Below are positions 25,001-34,188 of a stretch of DNA of 64,000 nucleotides, one piece after another. The stretch comes from Onchidella celtica (taxonomy: Eukaryota; Mollusca; Gastropoda; Systellommatophora; Onchidiidae). Under the pieces are notes generated by a model that was not told where the DNA came from, ran no database searches, and saw nothing but the letters and a program-made list of their open reading frames with translations. The position numbers were made by a program, and so were the translations under genes. Every line of letters begins with the position of its first letter. The stretch's first letter is position 1. The DNA is taken from the NCBI GenBank assembly GCA_963931925.1, contig OZ007579.1:51476119-51540118 (forward strand). Reading direction: 5' to 3'.

Positions 25001-26654
25001 CTGCGACTGTCCTACACCGGCAGCTTCACTCCTGGCCTATGTGGCCTTCGGCCCTACGCTGGCCTATCCCCTGTGCTCACCGTAGGCGGCTCTTCGGCCC
25101 GACCCCGGCACCTACAAAAATAACATTACATTGGTATAATACCATACCATTTCTAATCACTTCACCCCTCATTACAACTCATGAAGCGTACACACAATAG
25201 TTCACATTTCACTCACCAAACATCTTACGGTAACACCTCCACCGTATTACACCCTACTCACTCTCGCTACAAATCCATGAAGCTAACTTCCATCTATCGC
25301 TCATGGCGCACATTGCTATATACAGTATCAAGAACTTTCACATTCCTCACATATACTTATTTACATCATGGTCGTAGACGAATATAATACATCAATCATA
25401 ATTATCAATCATCGTTCCACCTACCAGTCATCACTGGAAACACTGTCACAATCTCCCGACTGTTCTCACTCACGTCCGTCCCCTGGGACCTTCTAACTTG
25501 CAGTGATAGTAGTACAGCGCTCTCGCCTCATGCAGACCCCCCCACTCACAACATGCACGCTTTTCATTACCCGTGGGCCGTGGGTTAACTTTACTCGACC
25601 CCCTTCCCCCGTAACTACTGATCCCAGCTCACCTACTCGTGACACAGTGTTCAAGGGGCGGCAACTGGTTCGTGATTTAAGGATGTATTGTTTGTAACAG
25701 AGATATTGCATCACCTTTAATTAATCCCTAAGGTAAGAGAGTAAAATTGCATAATTCCATTTTGTAAACATATTAAAATAATTCCAATTTTGTTTGCAAT
25801 TTCTTGGAGATTCTATACGTGTGTATCAAATGTCATCCTTCACGTAATTGGAAAGGATCGTGCATTCAGAAGTTTAGTTATCACTAGCTACCTTTTTGTT
25901 CCTCTCACCATCCCCATCTTTTTCATCGTTTAGGCCATTTAGGAGGAGCACTCAAGAAACAGCAAATGTTCGCCGGCCTACAAGTGAGGGTATGGCAGCC
26001 AGATTGACCACTGTGACAGCTCAGTGTGGAGAACCATCCCCAATAGAGAAGCCACAACCAGTCTTCAATCACAGCATTTGTGTTGCTCATGGAAGAGGCA
26101 TTACTAGATCTGGTGCGTGCTCAGTGGATGTTAACTCACTTGAGATTCAGCTTGTTTTGTTGTTGTTTTTGTTCCGAGCACAACCTTTGAATACATAGAT
26201 TTCAAGGGTATTTGCAAAAAATTCATGCAGACTTTCCATATGCGTCAGTGTCAGTGAAATATTCACACAAATGAATGGATAGAATGCTGAACTGAATGAA
26301 ATAAACAAACATTTTATTGCATAGCATTCCTCTTCTCCTGTCCATGTTTGGTAAAAGTGTTTAATGGGTTCAGAAAGTTTGCAAAATCCACATTGCAAAG
26401 GTTGGCTAGTTTTTGCTATAAAGTCTGACACTGATAAACTGTTACATGTGAATTGTGAAGTTTTTTTGTATTTATATGGAATTTATCATTATCGTCCATT
26501 TACATCAGCATTGCCTACAAGTAATATACCTGGTACCTCAGCCTCTTTGCCACAGCCTGCGTTGATTTCAGCATTGTCAGCCATCCGTCCAGGGCCTCCG
26601 GATCCTATATCTGTTTATCTAGGTTCTTTGGCTAGAGGAAGGTTGGTCTCTTGA
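9969..26654 (+). CDS. GTSF1: GTSF1-like protein (gametocyte-specific factor 1 family), 5 exons, 217 aa
   Basis: Spliced CDS: 9969-10067, 10730-10856, 12570-12695, 25957-26112, 26509-26654. The phases are consistent and the total of 654 nt is divisible by 3. Two U11-48K-type CHHC zinc fingers follow each other: C11-x5-H17-x9-H27-x3-C31 and C43-x5-H49-x9-H59-x3-C63. Each starts CPY and they are joined by KNFPSLDYAV. A region ending TLDEDWDS matches the acidic, Trp-containing tail of the family. GTSF1/Asterix proteins bind Piwi proteins and are needed for piRNA-guided transposon silencing, and CHHC fingers bind RNA. This is family knowledge. Exons 4-5 add about 100 low-complexity Ser/Pro-rich residues not typical of the ~167-aa vertebrate protein. 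They are assigned by phase and open frame, and exon 4 has a weak acceptor tract. The start ATG is in good context (GCCATGG). Confidence 0.88.
10730..10856 (+). CDS. GTSF1: GTSF1-like exon 2
   Basis: The acceptor is TTCTTTCAAG and the donor GTAAAG; phase 0 in, phase 1 out. It encodes the second CHHC finger and the conserved RSLLEKEIIF helix. Confidence 0.9.
11479..12542. mobile_element. 1.06-kb inverted-repeat element in GTSF1-like intron 2
   Basis: The left end AAGCTGTGTTCTCATGTGTG, continuing CGGTAACGGA, is the imperfect reverse complement of the segment ending at 12542, with about four mismatches in 30. Inside each end, further TTTCCATRTAYATGGAAA-like repeats occur. No clear target duplication and no transposase are visible. 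It is probably a non-autonomous DNA transposon. Its right end lies 27 bp upstream of exon 3, so it may contribute to that exon's branch-point and acceptor context. Confidence 0.55.
12570..12695 (+). CDS. GTSF1: GTSF1-like exon 3
   Basis: The acceptor is TATATTACAG and the donor GTAAGA; phase 1 in, phase 1 out. It encodes DIIRKSSDQN through LKGFTDLPMAPDR to the acidic DEDWDS segment. Confidence 0.88.
12696..13847. other. GTSF1-like intron 3, unique part
   Basis: AT-rich intronic sequence with a T-run near 13390-13405 and no recognised element or coding segment. Confidence 0.5.
13853..14100 (+). repeat. 5' LTR of Ty3 element 1
   Basis: 248 bp, TGTCG...AAAATA, preceded by TTCAT and followed at once by TGG, the start of the primer-binding site. 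Confidence 0.92.
14101..14118 (+). other. Primer-binding site of Ty3 element 1
   Basis: TGGTGTCAGAATC starts at the first base after the LTR. TGG pairs with the CCA 3' end of a tRNA. The tRNA species is not assigned. Confidence 0.7.
14213..15808 (+). pseudogene. Gag-protease-RT(N-terminal) frame of Ty3 element 1
   Basis: The frame opens with ATG at 14213. The gag region is followed by two zinc knuckles (CKKCGATHEKRKC and CHKCGKMSHFAKMC, residues about 209-243). A Glu/Pro-rich linker repeats EPE/ERE (about 260-280). The protease active site is DTGAD (about 310). The reverse-transcriptase N-terminus contains VRICVDLKKLNQ. Near 15725-15735 the frame is lost relative to the family pattern, and the rest of reverse transcriptase continues in another frame. 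The last ~25 residues of this frame are therefore out-of-frame, and the polyprotein is broken. The break is consistent with a net loss of one base. Confidence 0.9.
15735..18123 (+). pseudogene. RT-RNase H-integrase frame of Ty3 element 1
   Basis: Downstream of the frameshift the frame carries the reverse-transcriptase active site YFDDIV (about 15898), the RNase H start SADASSYGLGG (about 16335), the integrase HHCC finger (HDGHMG ... CKHCQ, about 17000-17115) and the DDE core with VDICEI, SDNGTQF and NGEAEH (about 17190, 17347, 17446). It ends with a short tail containing three NPKMSM/DPKMSV-type repeats (about 17910-17985) and a Gln/Pro-rich stretch. The first in-frame ATG is at 15805, but natural expression would be as part of the polyprotein. 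All catalytic residues are present. Confidence 0.92.
18345..18592 (+). repeat. 3' LTR of Ty3 element 1
   Basis: 248 bp, differing from the 5' LTR at four positions by eye. Preceded by the polypurine tract AAAAAGGGAGA. Confidence 0.92.
18687..19837 (-). repeat. 3' LTR of Gmr1-like element
   Basis: 1151 bp. It differs from the other LTR by a few substitutions and by 2-3-bp indels (for example an extra CTG near 19190 and an extra GT near 19230). Confidence 0.92.
20190..20999 (-). pseudogene. RT (C-terminal part) and RNase H of Gmr1-like element
   Basis: The frame enters reverse transcriptase after the catalytic block: TWSDHIQTL, then FLGHIVGRGVQ, then the connection with LVGILNYYRKFIPNF. RNase H starts LRTDASDSGVGACLLQ and includes the ERECLAIVW and TDHKPLTF motifs. 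It ends DYLSRA and a stop, so no integrase follows. The reverse-transcriptase palm (the DD active site) is absent because of the deletion junction near 20990. It is listed as broken for that reason. Confidence 0.9.
20933..23497 (-). pseudogene. Gag-protease-integrase(partial) frame of Gmr1-like element
   Basis: An 854-codon frame. The N-terminus has a Glu/Lys/Gln-rich coiled-coil-like stretch (residues about 25-85), then gag and two CCHC knuckles (CWTCGRPGHFSRDC and CWNCGRAGHIRVNC, about 374-410). The protease-like motif RDTGSTVVG lies near 496. The integrase HHCC finger runs from LHLAHDVPLAGHMG to CKTCSACQ (about 686-735). The frame then jumps from PLQNI to AEEASS (about 21265-21275) with no DDE core. 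The integrase C-terminal GPY module (WKGPYAIERV, about 789) and FHVNMLQRFYER follow. The jump keeps the frame open. The last ~20 residues are out-of-family, beyond the second deletion junction. Confidence 0.9.
23498..24497 (-). other. Leader and primer-binding site of Gmr1-like element
   Basis: About 1 kb lies between the gag start and the 5' LTR, with no coding frame of note. On the minus strand the primer site TGGGGGCTCGTCCG starts one base inside the LTR boundary (about 24483-24496) and matches the 3' end complement of tRNA-Pro. Confidence 0.75.
24498..25644 (-). repeat. 5' LTR of Gmr1-like element
   Basis: 1147 bp, TGTCAC...GTGACA, followed by the target duplication CAGTG. Confidence 0.92.
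25957..26112 (+). CDS. GTSF1: GTSF1-like exon 4 (predicted)
   Basis: The frame compatible with exon 3 starts after CACTCAAG and ends at the donor GTGCGT; phase 1 in and out. The translation starts ETANVRRPTSEG and has no known domain. The polypyrimidine tract lies about 25 bp or more upstream, so the exact acceptor is uncertain. A small unseen exon between exons 3 and 4 cannot be excluded. Confidence 0.6.
26509..26654 (+). CDS. GTSF1: GTSF1-like exon 5 (terminal, predicted)
   Basis: The acceptor is ATTTACATCAG; 47 codons follow in phase 1 and end in TGA. The sequence is Ser/Pro/Ala-rich (ALPTSNIPGTSAS...). No clear AATAAA follows within 300 bp. Confidence 0.6.
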
Positions 26655-29359
26655 CTGGAATTGTCAGTCGAGGGTAGATTTCTCGTGTGGTTTATATGAT
26701 ATCTTTTTTGGTATAGTGTGATAAGCCTACTCAGGCCTTCTGTCTAAAGCACTTTGACAGGTGTTTAAGCAACTCAATCAGCCTAGCTAATTTTATGCAT
26801 GTTTGTAAACCTTTGATGTGAACTTATTACAAATCCCATAACTTACATTTTTGGCCCAAATCACTTTTTTTCATTCTTTGGGTCTGAAAATCAATAGTGC
26901 ACCTCATGTCAAAAGCTCGTGGCGTAATTCCTATAAATAACGATATTGCAATAATCAGAGTCTTTAGAATCTGCTGGCGGCAATAAGCCAAAGAAAATCA
27001 GTTTTTTTGGCTCTATTGTAAAATTTTCGAAATGTTACTTATGGGAGTCTTGTGGCATAGCGAAGAAATATTCTCCAAAAAAATCTTTTTTTTTTGCTGC
27101 TGGTGGGGAAACACCGATGTTATCAATTATGTGTGCAAAAAGTTTCATCTTTGATTTTAGGAACAGCAAAATTAGGTATGTTTATAGTAAACAGTGATGG
27201 TCTGAGTTTTTCAATTTGCCCAAATCATCAAACAGCTGGGTTTTCTGAAGGGCATTTAAATTATAGTACTTTCTTCAACTGATAAAAAGAAATATATGTA
27301 GTTAGCTTTTTAAATAATATTTTGCCTCATGGTGTTCGATTTTATTATAAGCATTGCCATCCCAGAGTTTATTTCAGTTTGCAGCATGAGAGATTGATTC
27401 ACATCAATATCAATGGCAAGGAGAAAATTTGGGTATAAGATGTTGATGATATTAGGGAGTCTGTGTGCTGCAAACTCTTTGGTGATTACATCAACCTAAG
27501 AAAAAATATAAGCTACCATAGCCAAGATAAGAAATGAGCCCAAGTGTATTTTAAGAATATTTTTTTCTATTTCAACGTTATTTATATGTTTTCACTTTTT
27601 ATTTTTTGCAGGGGTCTTCTAGCAAATCGTGTGTATGAGTGAAGGTGACCCTGAGACTTTGGATATTTAGTAACCACGTCGAATAACTTTTTTAGGTATT
27701 AATAGGGAAAATCTGTGTACAGACCTCCTCAGACCCTGAGTCCAAACCGAACAGTCCACCTGGCTTTCTGAACACAAAACAGTAACCACATGACCAGTAA
27801 ATGACACTTACCTCATGAAGGATGCCATCTTTCAAGCAGCATTCAAATTTAGCCTCAGAAATACAACAGGGAATAAGGGCACAGTCACAGCGTTCCTCAG
27901 AAAAACCAAAGATCTTCAGCAGCGGGCAGCAGATTTATGATTGGCTGAAGACTTGCTGGAAAGGGAGTGTTGTGACTTTGGAATTTGCCATAGATCCTGC
28001 TTTACTCTGACACTGGTATTTGACAGTGTAAGACTAAAAGCAATCCAGTAATAGTGAGCTAATGGTTGGACATCTAAATACAGGGATGAGTTGTCCTCAT
28101 ATCAGAAGAAATAAAAAACAGTTCCTCAATGTGCAGTAAAGACTGTGACAGAAAGTCATTGCTCCGACCTTGTGCAGTATCACATTGGCTACATTTCAAT
28201 GGTGTAATTCAAAATGGAAATGTCCATGATATTAATTACTGATATATTTAAGCGTTTTCACTCAAAAGGCATTTGAGTGGAAAATTATGCCTTTTTTTTG
28301 TTTTTGTTGTACATTTCAAATGTAATTCATTTGCCCGTAAATGCTTTCAGCCAGCATTAATGTTGGTCCTTGTATTTGTTATTTTTCCATGAGATTTCAT
28401 CTCCTCCAAACTGCTTTATTCTGTCTCCACATTAATTTTAGGAAAATTGGCGTCATCTCACCGTAAGGTGTCAACTTTAAAATGTGAAAAAGTTTTAACA
28501 CTTTGTGAAGTTTAACTCCAAAATTTGACAATGATCTTCTCAAAATGTACTTTACTATTGGAGATGGAATAAAGCAGTGGCACTGGAGTGACAGCTTGTC
28601 TGTGACAGTGCTCACACACCAGGCTGAGCCTTTCTTTTTGTTCATTTCACAAGTTTTTGCAGTCAGAATTCATTTAATACTGGAAATAAGTAATGGATCA
28701 TCAAGATGGTACTTTTCTCTTGACAGATTTTGCAGTTAGAGTTAAATTAAGCCCAAAACAAGTCAAGAAATAGATTCTAAATGATGAGGAATTCACATGT
28801 GGGCTTGGTCAAATGAAACAGGGTGGTGTGATGGTGGGATTATGTAATTTCCTCAGTTTTCACCTTCTCAATGTCTGTTTTCAGTTCATACACTCCTCAT
28901 AAGCTGTCATTCCAGTGCAGTAATATCAATGGTACAGAAGTACAGTGTGATTAAAAATTGGAAGAAGTTTCACAAAGAAGAGAAGAACAAGTGGCTCAGC
29001 TTAAACCTGATTTCACTTTAATTTTGTTTGTTTGTGTGTGTGCGCGCGCGCGTTTGCTGTCAGTGTCATTGGAAAAAAATGTATCAAAACAGCATTATGT
29101 TAAATTAGCTCTACGCAAGGCTATACAAATGAAGCTGGTGAATATTTTATTTTTTTTTCCTGTGCTGGTTATATCCTAATATTACATGTGTTGAGTATAC
29201 ACATGTACTTGAATTACAAGGTGGAGAAGATGTACTATGTGTATTTAACGATAATTTTTTGGGGTCGACTTTTGGAGAATGTAAATTCGTAATAATCCAG
29301 TGAGAACTATTACTTATAATTTGTGTCTGATAACCCTCATGAAGATAACATGAATAAAT
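26655..29359. other. Spacer downstream of the GTSF1-like gene
   Basis: No recognised gene. It contains a TG/CG microsatellite at about 29033-29052 and several T-runs. Short open frames lack motifs. Confidence 0.4.
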
Positions 29360-29660
29360 CAGATAAATTAATGAATCACAAGTTTCAGTTTGCACAGATG
29401 AAAATTGTCTGTTTCAGATGAAGTGAGGTTTTGGTTTCTCTGCTGGTTGAAAATTTTCACTGAGATCATCAGGCATTTGCCAGACAAAGTAGTAATGAGC
29501 AGGTAAAAGTAATGTGGTTTGCCAGGTTGGAATAGAGTCTGCATATAAAGATGCGTTTTTGTTCCTTGTATTGGGGAATTTGATTCAAAATGGCACAAAA
29601 TTACAGCATGTTGTAGGCAGCAGCATCTTTGTGCCAAATCTGATTTTCTACCTCCCAAAT
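29360..29660 (+). repeat. Old dispersed repeat, copy A
   Basis: Read on the + strand, this segment aligns by eye with 55090-55450. Shared words include AAAATTGTCTG, GTGAGRTTTTGGTT, CTGCATATRAA and ACATCTGATT-like ends, in the same order with similar spacing. Divergence is roughly a quarter to a third. The family is not recognised. Confidence 0.45.
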
Positions 29661-30428
29661 ACATGTAATATTTTGTAATATTAATTTATCAGTGGATTTT
29701 CATAAGACACATTTTTTCATCTGTCAGTGCCATCAAATTGAACATCAAGTATTAATTTTTTATACGTTGATTAGCTTAGACGTTAGACTTTTTTTGTTCT
29801 GGGGATACTGTCACAACCCAGGAAACTGTCGTTGCGATATGTCAAAATCACTACATGCACTTTTCAGGAGAGGTAAAAAAAAACTAGTTTATTCCTGTTA
29901 TGTGTGTCATACAGAAAAACTGTTCATTCTAGACTGATTCCTAAAAATACAAAGCAACTATCGTCTTTTAACCTGGCTAATCAGATCAGTGAGGTAAAAA
30001 AAAAACTACATGTATGTAGAACATACTCAGAGCTGTATAATAGACAAGAGAGGGCACTCTGCTGCGCTACATCTCTTCTGTCTGCTAAAAGATGGCAGTA
30101 ATTGGCATAGCCATCTAGGGCTGCACCATTGCAGACAAAGGAAGGGCAAATGACTATTTTTTACAGCCCAAGCTAACAGTACACAACAAGTGCGCACCAT
30201 TTTTCAAACTTTTTGTTGTCCAAACCTTGCCTTCCCATTCTGTCTTGCCTCAAAACACCATCGGGTGCACAGTGACTTGACCCAATTCCCACTCTAGTCT
30301 ATCTATAGAGCTCTGTGATAACATCAGATATTCAGTTTTTGAAACTTTTGGCATAACAACAGCTTTCCTGGATGGTGACAGCATGAAAGTGGGAGAAAAG
30401 TGGTAAATACTGTATGTATACTATATAT

Positions 30429-31004
30429 GTGAGTGATCCCCACTAACCTCAACGGAAGTCGCACTGGACCAGACGGAGAAAATCGCAATGAAACACAAAT
30501 ATGCGATTTTTTGACGATTTTTTTATTTTGGTCGATACTTGAAGTTCAACTATTTTTCTGCACTCTGTGAAAATATTAGGTCTCAAATCGCCTCTAAATA
30601 TTGCTTTTAAGGCCTTTAATTTTGCCTTTGACATCGAATATCACTTCAGTAATGGGGTTCATTGAAGTCCTGCTAACTTCAAAATCAATAAACCTATTGT
30701 CACAAAATGTTCATACGACATGTATCATTTATATTGGCATAGACATACAAAATTTCAAAGCTGTAGGTTCATTACAAGTACCCCATGCTAGGGAGATAGT
30801 AAAGCCACCCATCTCGCCGAGAGCGAAAATCACTCCTCCATCTTTAAGGGTGATTTTCCCGGAAGTTGCTTCCGTTTTTGACCAGGGGGTAGGTGTCTTT
30901 AAAAAGCCATAACTTTGCGATGGAAAAGAGCATTGCAATGGTGATATTCATAACTCAGAACTGAAAAAATGTGACTTCCGTTGAGGTTAGTGGGGTTCGC
31001 TCAC
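30429..31004. mobile_element. MITE with long inverted ends (576 bp)
   Basis: The ends match as inverted repeats over more than 30 bp: GTGAGTGATCCCCACTAACC continuing TCAACGGAAGTC at 30429, and its counterpart closing ...GGGTTCGCTCAC at 31004, with two or three mismatches. ATAT flanks both sides, so a TA-type or ATAT duplication is possible. There is no transposase frame. The superfamily is undecided. Confidence 0.75.
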
Positions 31005-32347
31005 ATATGTATTATGCCAACAGTTAGGTTTGCTGTTTTTTTTTTTGGCCTTTCATCTCAAAGCTGATGAATATGTTTGAATTTTGTACAGGTTTTGTTC
31101 AGTAATATTTTTTAAAGTTATAATAAAGTTATTTTTTGATGAAATCCTTGTACATGTATTTGATTTTGTGTGTACCATGTTATCATACATATTGTACCAT
31201 GAAAGTACATGTGTTTTGAGTTTGAGTTTATCGTCATGTCAGCACAATAACGACCGCTTTGCTATTTTAACTGTGCACAAAACTTGCATAGCAGTTACAT
31301 TATGTAGCAATGTGCCACACTGTGTGGAACTTTGGAAGGAACTTTCTGAGATATCTTGACAAATATAAAAATGGCTAAATTTACCCCCCCCCACCAAAAC
31401 ATGTGTTTAAATAATAAGAATAATAAGATAAACATTTGTCCCAGCATCTTTTAAAATTGAAAATAAATTCACTAGCAGAGTATTCAGAATCAAATCATTC
31501 TGTTATCTGCATGATAGTCTGAGCTATTATTAATGGTGTACAAACAAAAATCTAAAAATATACATTATGTTAAAATTCGCAGATTTAGAGGTCACCAAGA
31601 TTAAGTGGTCAAAGAAAAATGATCAGGGAAATCTGAGGCTGTAGGTAAATCCTCTCACTATTATGGTCCAATCAAATTCTATCTGTAATGAATGAAGTGC
31701 ACCATTTAAATACACTGTATATGTACACACTGCCAACTTTTTCATGCCATCTGGCGTGATCAGATCTTATCAGGTCAAATGTTTATCCCAACCAAAGATA
31801 CCGGTACACCAATTGTCAAGGTCAGTATCCAGATGTTTGTGTACGCATAGTAGTTTTAGTACAGGTGCACGTATAAAATTATACAGCTATGCTGTAACGG
31901 CCTGTTCACACCAGAAAATCGTGCTCTTCCCAATCCCATACACAGTTTACGCAGGATGGATGGAAGTTCCCACCGAATACCCATGACCATCCGCCTGCTC
32001 GTAATATACCAAGCTGTATTTTCAATATAGCCGTGTACATAATTGTGTATACATAGTACATGTATATGGACACCAAAACAGTTCTAGTTTGTGTTCGTGT
32101 GTGGCCAAACTAGCGGGGGGGGGGGGGGGGGCACAAAGATAAATAAAACAGACACAGAATACACATACATGAACATCCCGTGTGCTCTCACAGCGAATTT
32201 ATTGGAGAGCTTCAATTCATCATTATTATTTTAGGTCCTACAACTTCTGGCAGGTGAAGAAAAATATGTGTCGTAAGAAGCCGGAAATTTTCTTCCCAGT
32301 GTAGAATGGAAAACTGCTGAACGGACTTGGCTGAAATTATTATTTAA
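31005..32347. other. Spacer
   Basis: AT-rich, with a 17-base G-run at 32115-32131. No gene or element recognised. Confidence 0.4.
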
Positions 32348-32569
32348 CCCTTTTAGTGCCACAGGACTCCATAGCGGTCGCTGGCATTTTCCTAAATATG
32401 TGCGCCAAGACCGCTATAGTGGTCGGTCGGGAGTAGGTTGGATCTATGATAAAGTGTTATGCGCATACGAATTAGACAGAGCGTTATAATTTCGTTTCCA
32501 TGAATTTCGGGAGTGATTTTCGGGTAATATAATGTGCCACTATGTCACAGGGCTGTGACATCCAACGGG
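32348..32569. mobile_element. TTAA-flanked MITE (222 bp), piggyBac-type
   Basis: TTAA occurs on both sides (32344-32347 and 32570-32573). The ends are imperfect inverted repeats of about 17 bp, CCCTTTTAGTGCCACAG against CCCGTTGGATGTCACAG on the other strand. Inside, GACCGCTATAGTGGTC forms a short palindrome. A TTAA duplication is characteristic of piggyBac-like elements. No ORF. Confidence 0.65.
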
Positions 32570-34100
32570 TTAAACAAACAAACAAACTGTGGGATTGCAG
32601 CAAGACTTGAACTGAAGCAATGTCAAAATGTAGTTACAGGGGAAAAAAAGTTGAATGTAAAGGCTTTGCAACATACACCTTTTCCTTTCTGCTACGTTTG
32701 GATTTGGCAGAAAATTGTTATGAAGAAGTGAAATACGGCTGCGGAGCATAATTGTAGGCTGTGAGAAGATACGATTTGGCGCCAGCGAAGGACAATCCGC
32801 ACAAAGACTTGTAATCGAACTCTTATTCTTCTCCCCAGAGAGCGTTTAAGTGACACAAGTACCGTACTGTACATGTTACGAACTGCTGTCATTCACTGAA
32901 CAAAAATTCTCGGTGGTGGCTGAATCTTGCCATGTAATTGTTGAAATATTTGCCTTAAATTTGCGTTCTCCCTTTCGTTTTGTTACACTACAAAAGTATT
33001 CAACACCGTTCATACGATTTTTTTACAAACGACATGTAGTACAGTTAGTAGAAAACAACAATATAATTAAATGGTATAGGCCTACATGTAAATTGGATCC
33101 TGACAGAAGTATTACGGTAATTAATTTATAGGCGGCGATCAAACTGAAGTGACGGATGGTGGTGAAATGATAGAAGGATGGACTGGCACGGATGTTGGCG
33201 GCATGAACAATTGCATGGAATTACACTATAATTTTTGACTACACAAAGAAAGGGAGAGCTTGTGTGTGTGTGCGCGCGTGCATGTGTGAAATTGACGGAA
33301 GGATGACACTTTTATCCTTCAGGTGGACGGACACGGACATCTGGTGTGAACAAGCTACATGTACTAATACTGATACATGTACTATATGTAGGTCTACTAA
33401 AAAAACTGGCCCAGTGCCTTCGAAATACACACACACACAAAAAACATCTTTTGTAATCTGCAAACAGGCATTTAAAATTTGTAGGATAACTACTGCTGTA
33501 TATTGGTTGGAGGATGAGAAATTGTCAGTGGCACGCATTATATAATGTAGACCTAGGCCTACCTTGAAAGTCTTAAACAGATCTGGGTTCTTAATTATGA
33601 CCTACTTTCCACACTTTGTACAAACACAGAAAAGTCTTAAATTTGCTCTGTAGGGCTTGGCACAAAGTAAAAAGGGGCAACATTAAAATTTTAAAAAGAA
33701 AGGGGGGGGGGGGTTAGTATTTTGCAAAGCCCCACGTTAGCAACGAATACATGATATTGATACTGATAGGCTACATTCATGTAAGCTTATAATACAAACA
33801 CCCCTATGGAGATAGTGTTCACCTGCATCCACTAAACACTGTTTCAACTGCTCCCATCCAGCAATGTATATAATATAAGTACCATATTAATCTCCCAGTA
33901 ATTCTGCTTCTCCATGAGTTTCTCCATCTTCTGCGTTAAAATAAAATCAAAACTATCACTCAAGTGATATCGCATTCTCAACAAAGGAGCGAAGCAAAAA
34001 GATAACGCAGACTCTTTATAGCTTAAAAGTAAAGAGTAGTGGCCATAAATCGTGCAGGAAGTACTTCGATTTCGGGTACTGTTAGGTAGGTAGATCAGGT
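32570..34100. other. Spacer and probable ELOA promoter region
   Basis: A TG/CG microsatellite at about 33259-33282 and a G-run at 33702-33713. The last few hundred bases before 34102 should include the Elongin A promoter and 5' UTR, but I see no convincing TATA or initiator sequence. Confidence 0.4.
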
Positions 34101-34113
34101 AATGTTGACAAAA

Positions 34114-34188
34114 ATGGCTGACGAAAGCACTATGAGACGTCTATGGAGATACAAAGCCGATCTGGAACAAGGACCAGATGAAGAGAAG
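34114..34188 (+). CDS. ELOA: ELOA exon 1
   Basis: 25 codons, [19 protein letters not shown]..., with donor GTAAGT; phase 0 out. An upstream in-frame ATG lies at 34102. Confidence 0.85.

Larger units (their letters stand above)
18687..25644 (-). mobile_element. Gmr1-like Ty3/Gypsy retrotransposon, internally deleted
   Basis: LTRs of 1151 bp (18687-19837) and 1147 bp (24498-25644) begin TGTCACAAATCCC and end CGTGACA on the + strand, with an exact target duplication CAGTG (18682-18686 and 25645-25649). The coding strand is minus. Next to the 5' LTR (right side) lies TGGGGGCTCGTCCG, a tRNA-Pro-type primer site. The polypurine tract is at 19838-19865. Domain order is gag, protease, integrase, then reverse transcriptase and RNase H. 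Integrase upstream of reverse transcriptase in a Ty3/Gypsy element is the hallmark of the Gmr1 group. The integrase catalytic core and the N-terminal half of reverse transcriptase are missing, so this copy is non-autonomous. Confidence 0.9.
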
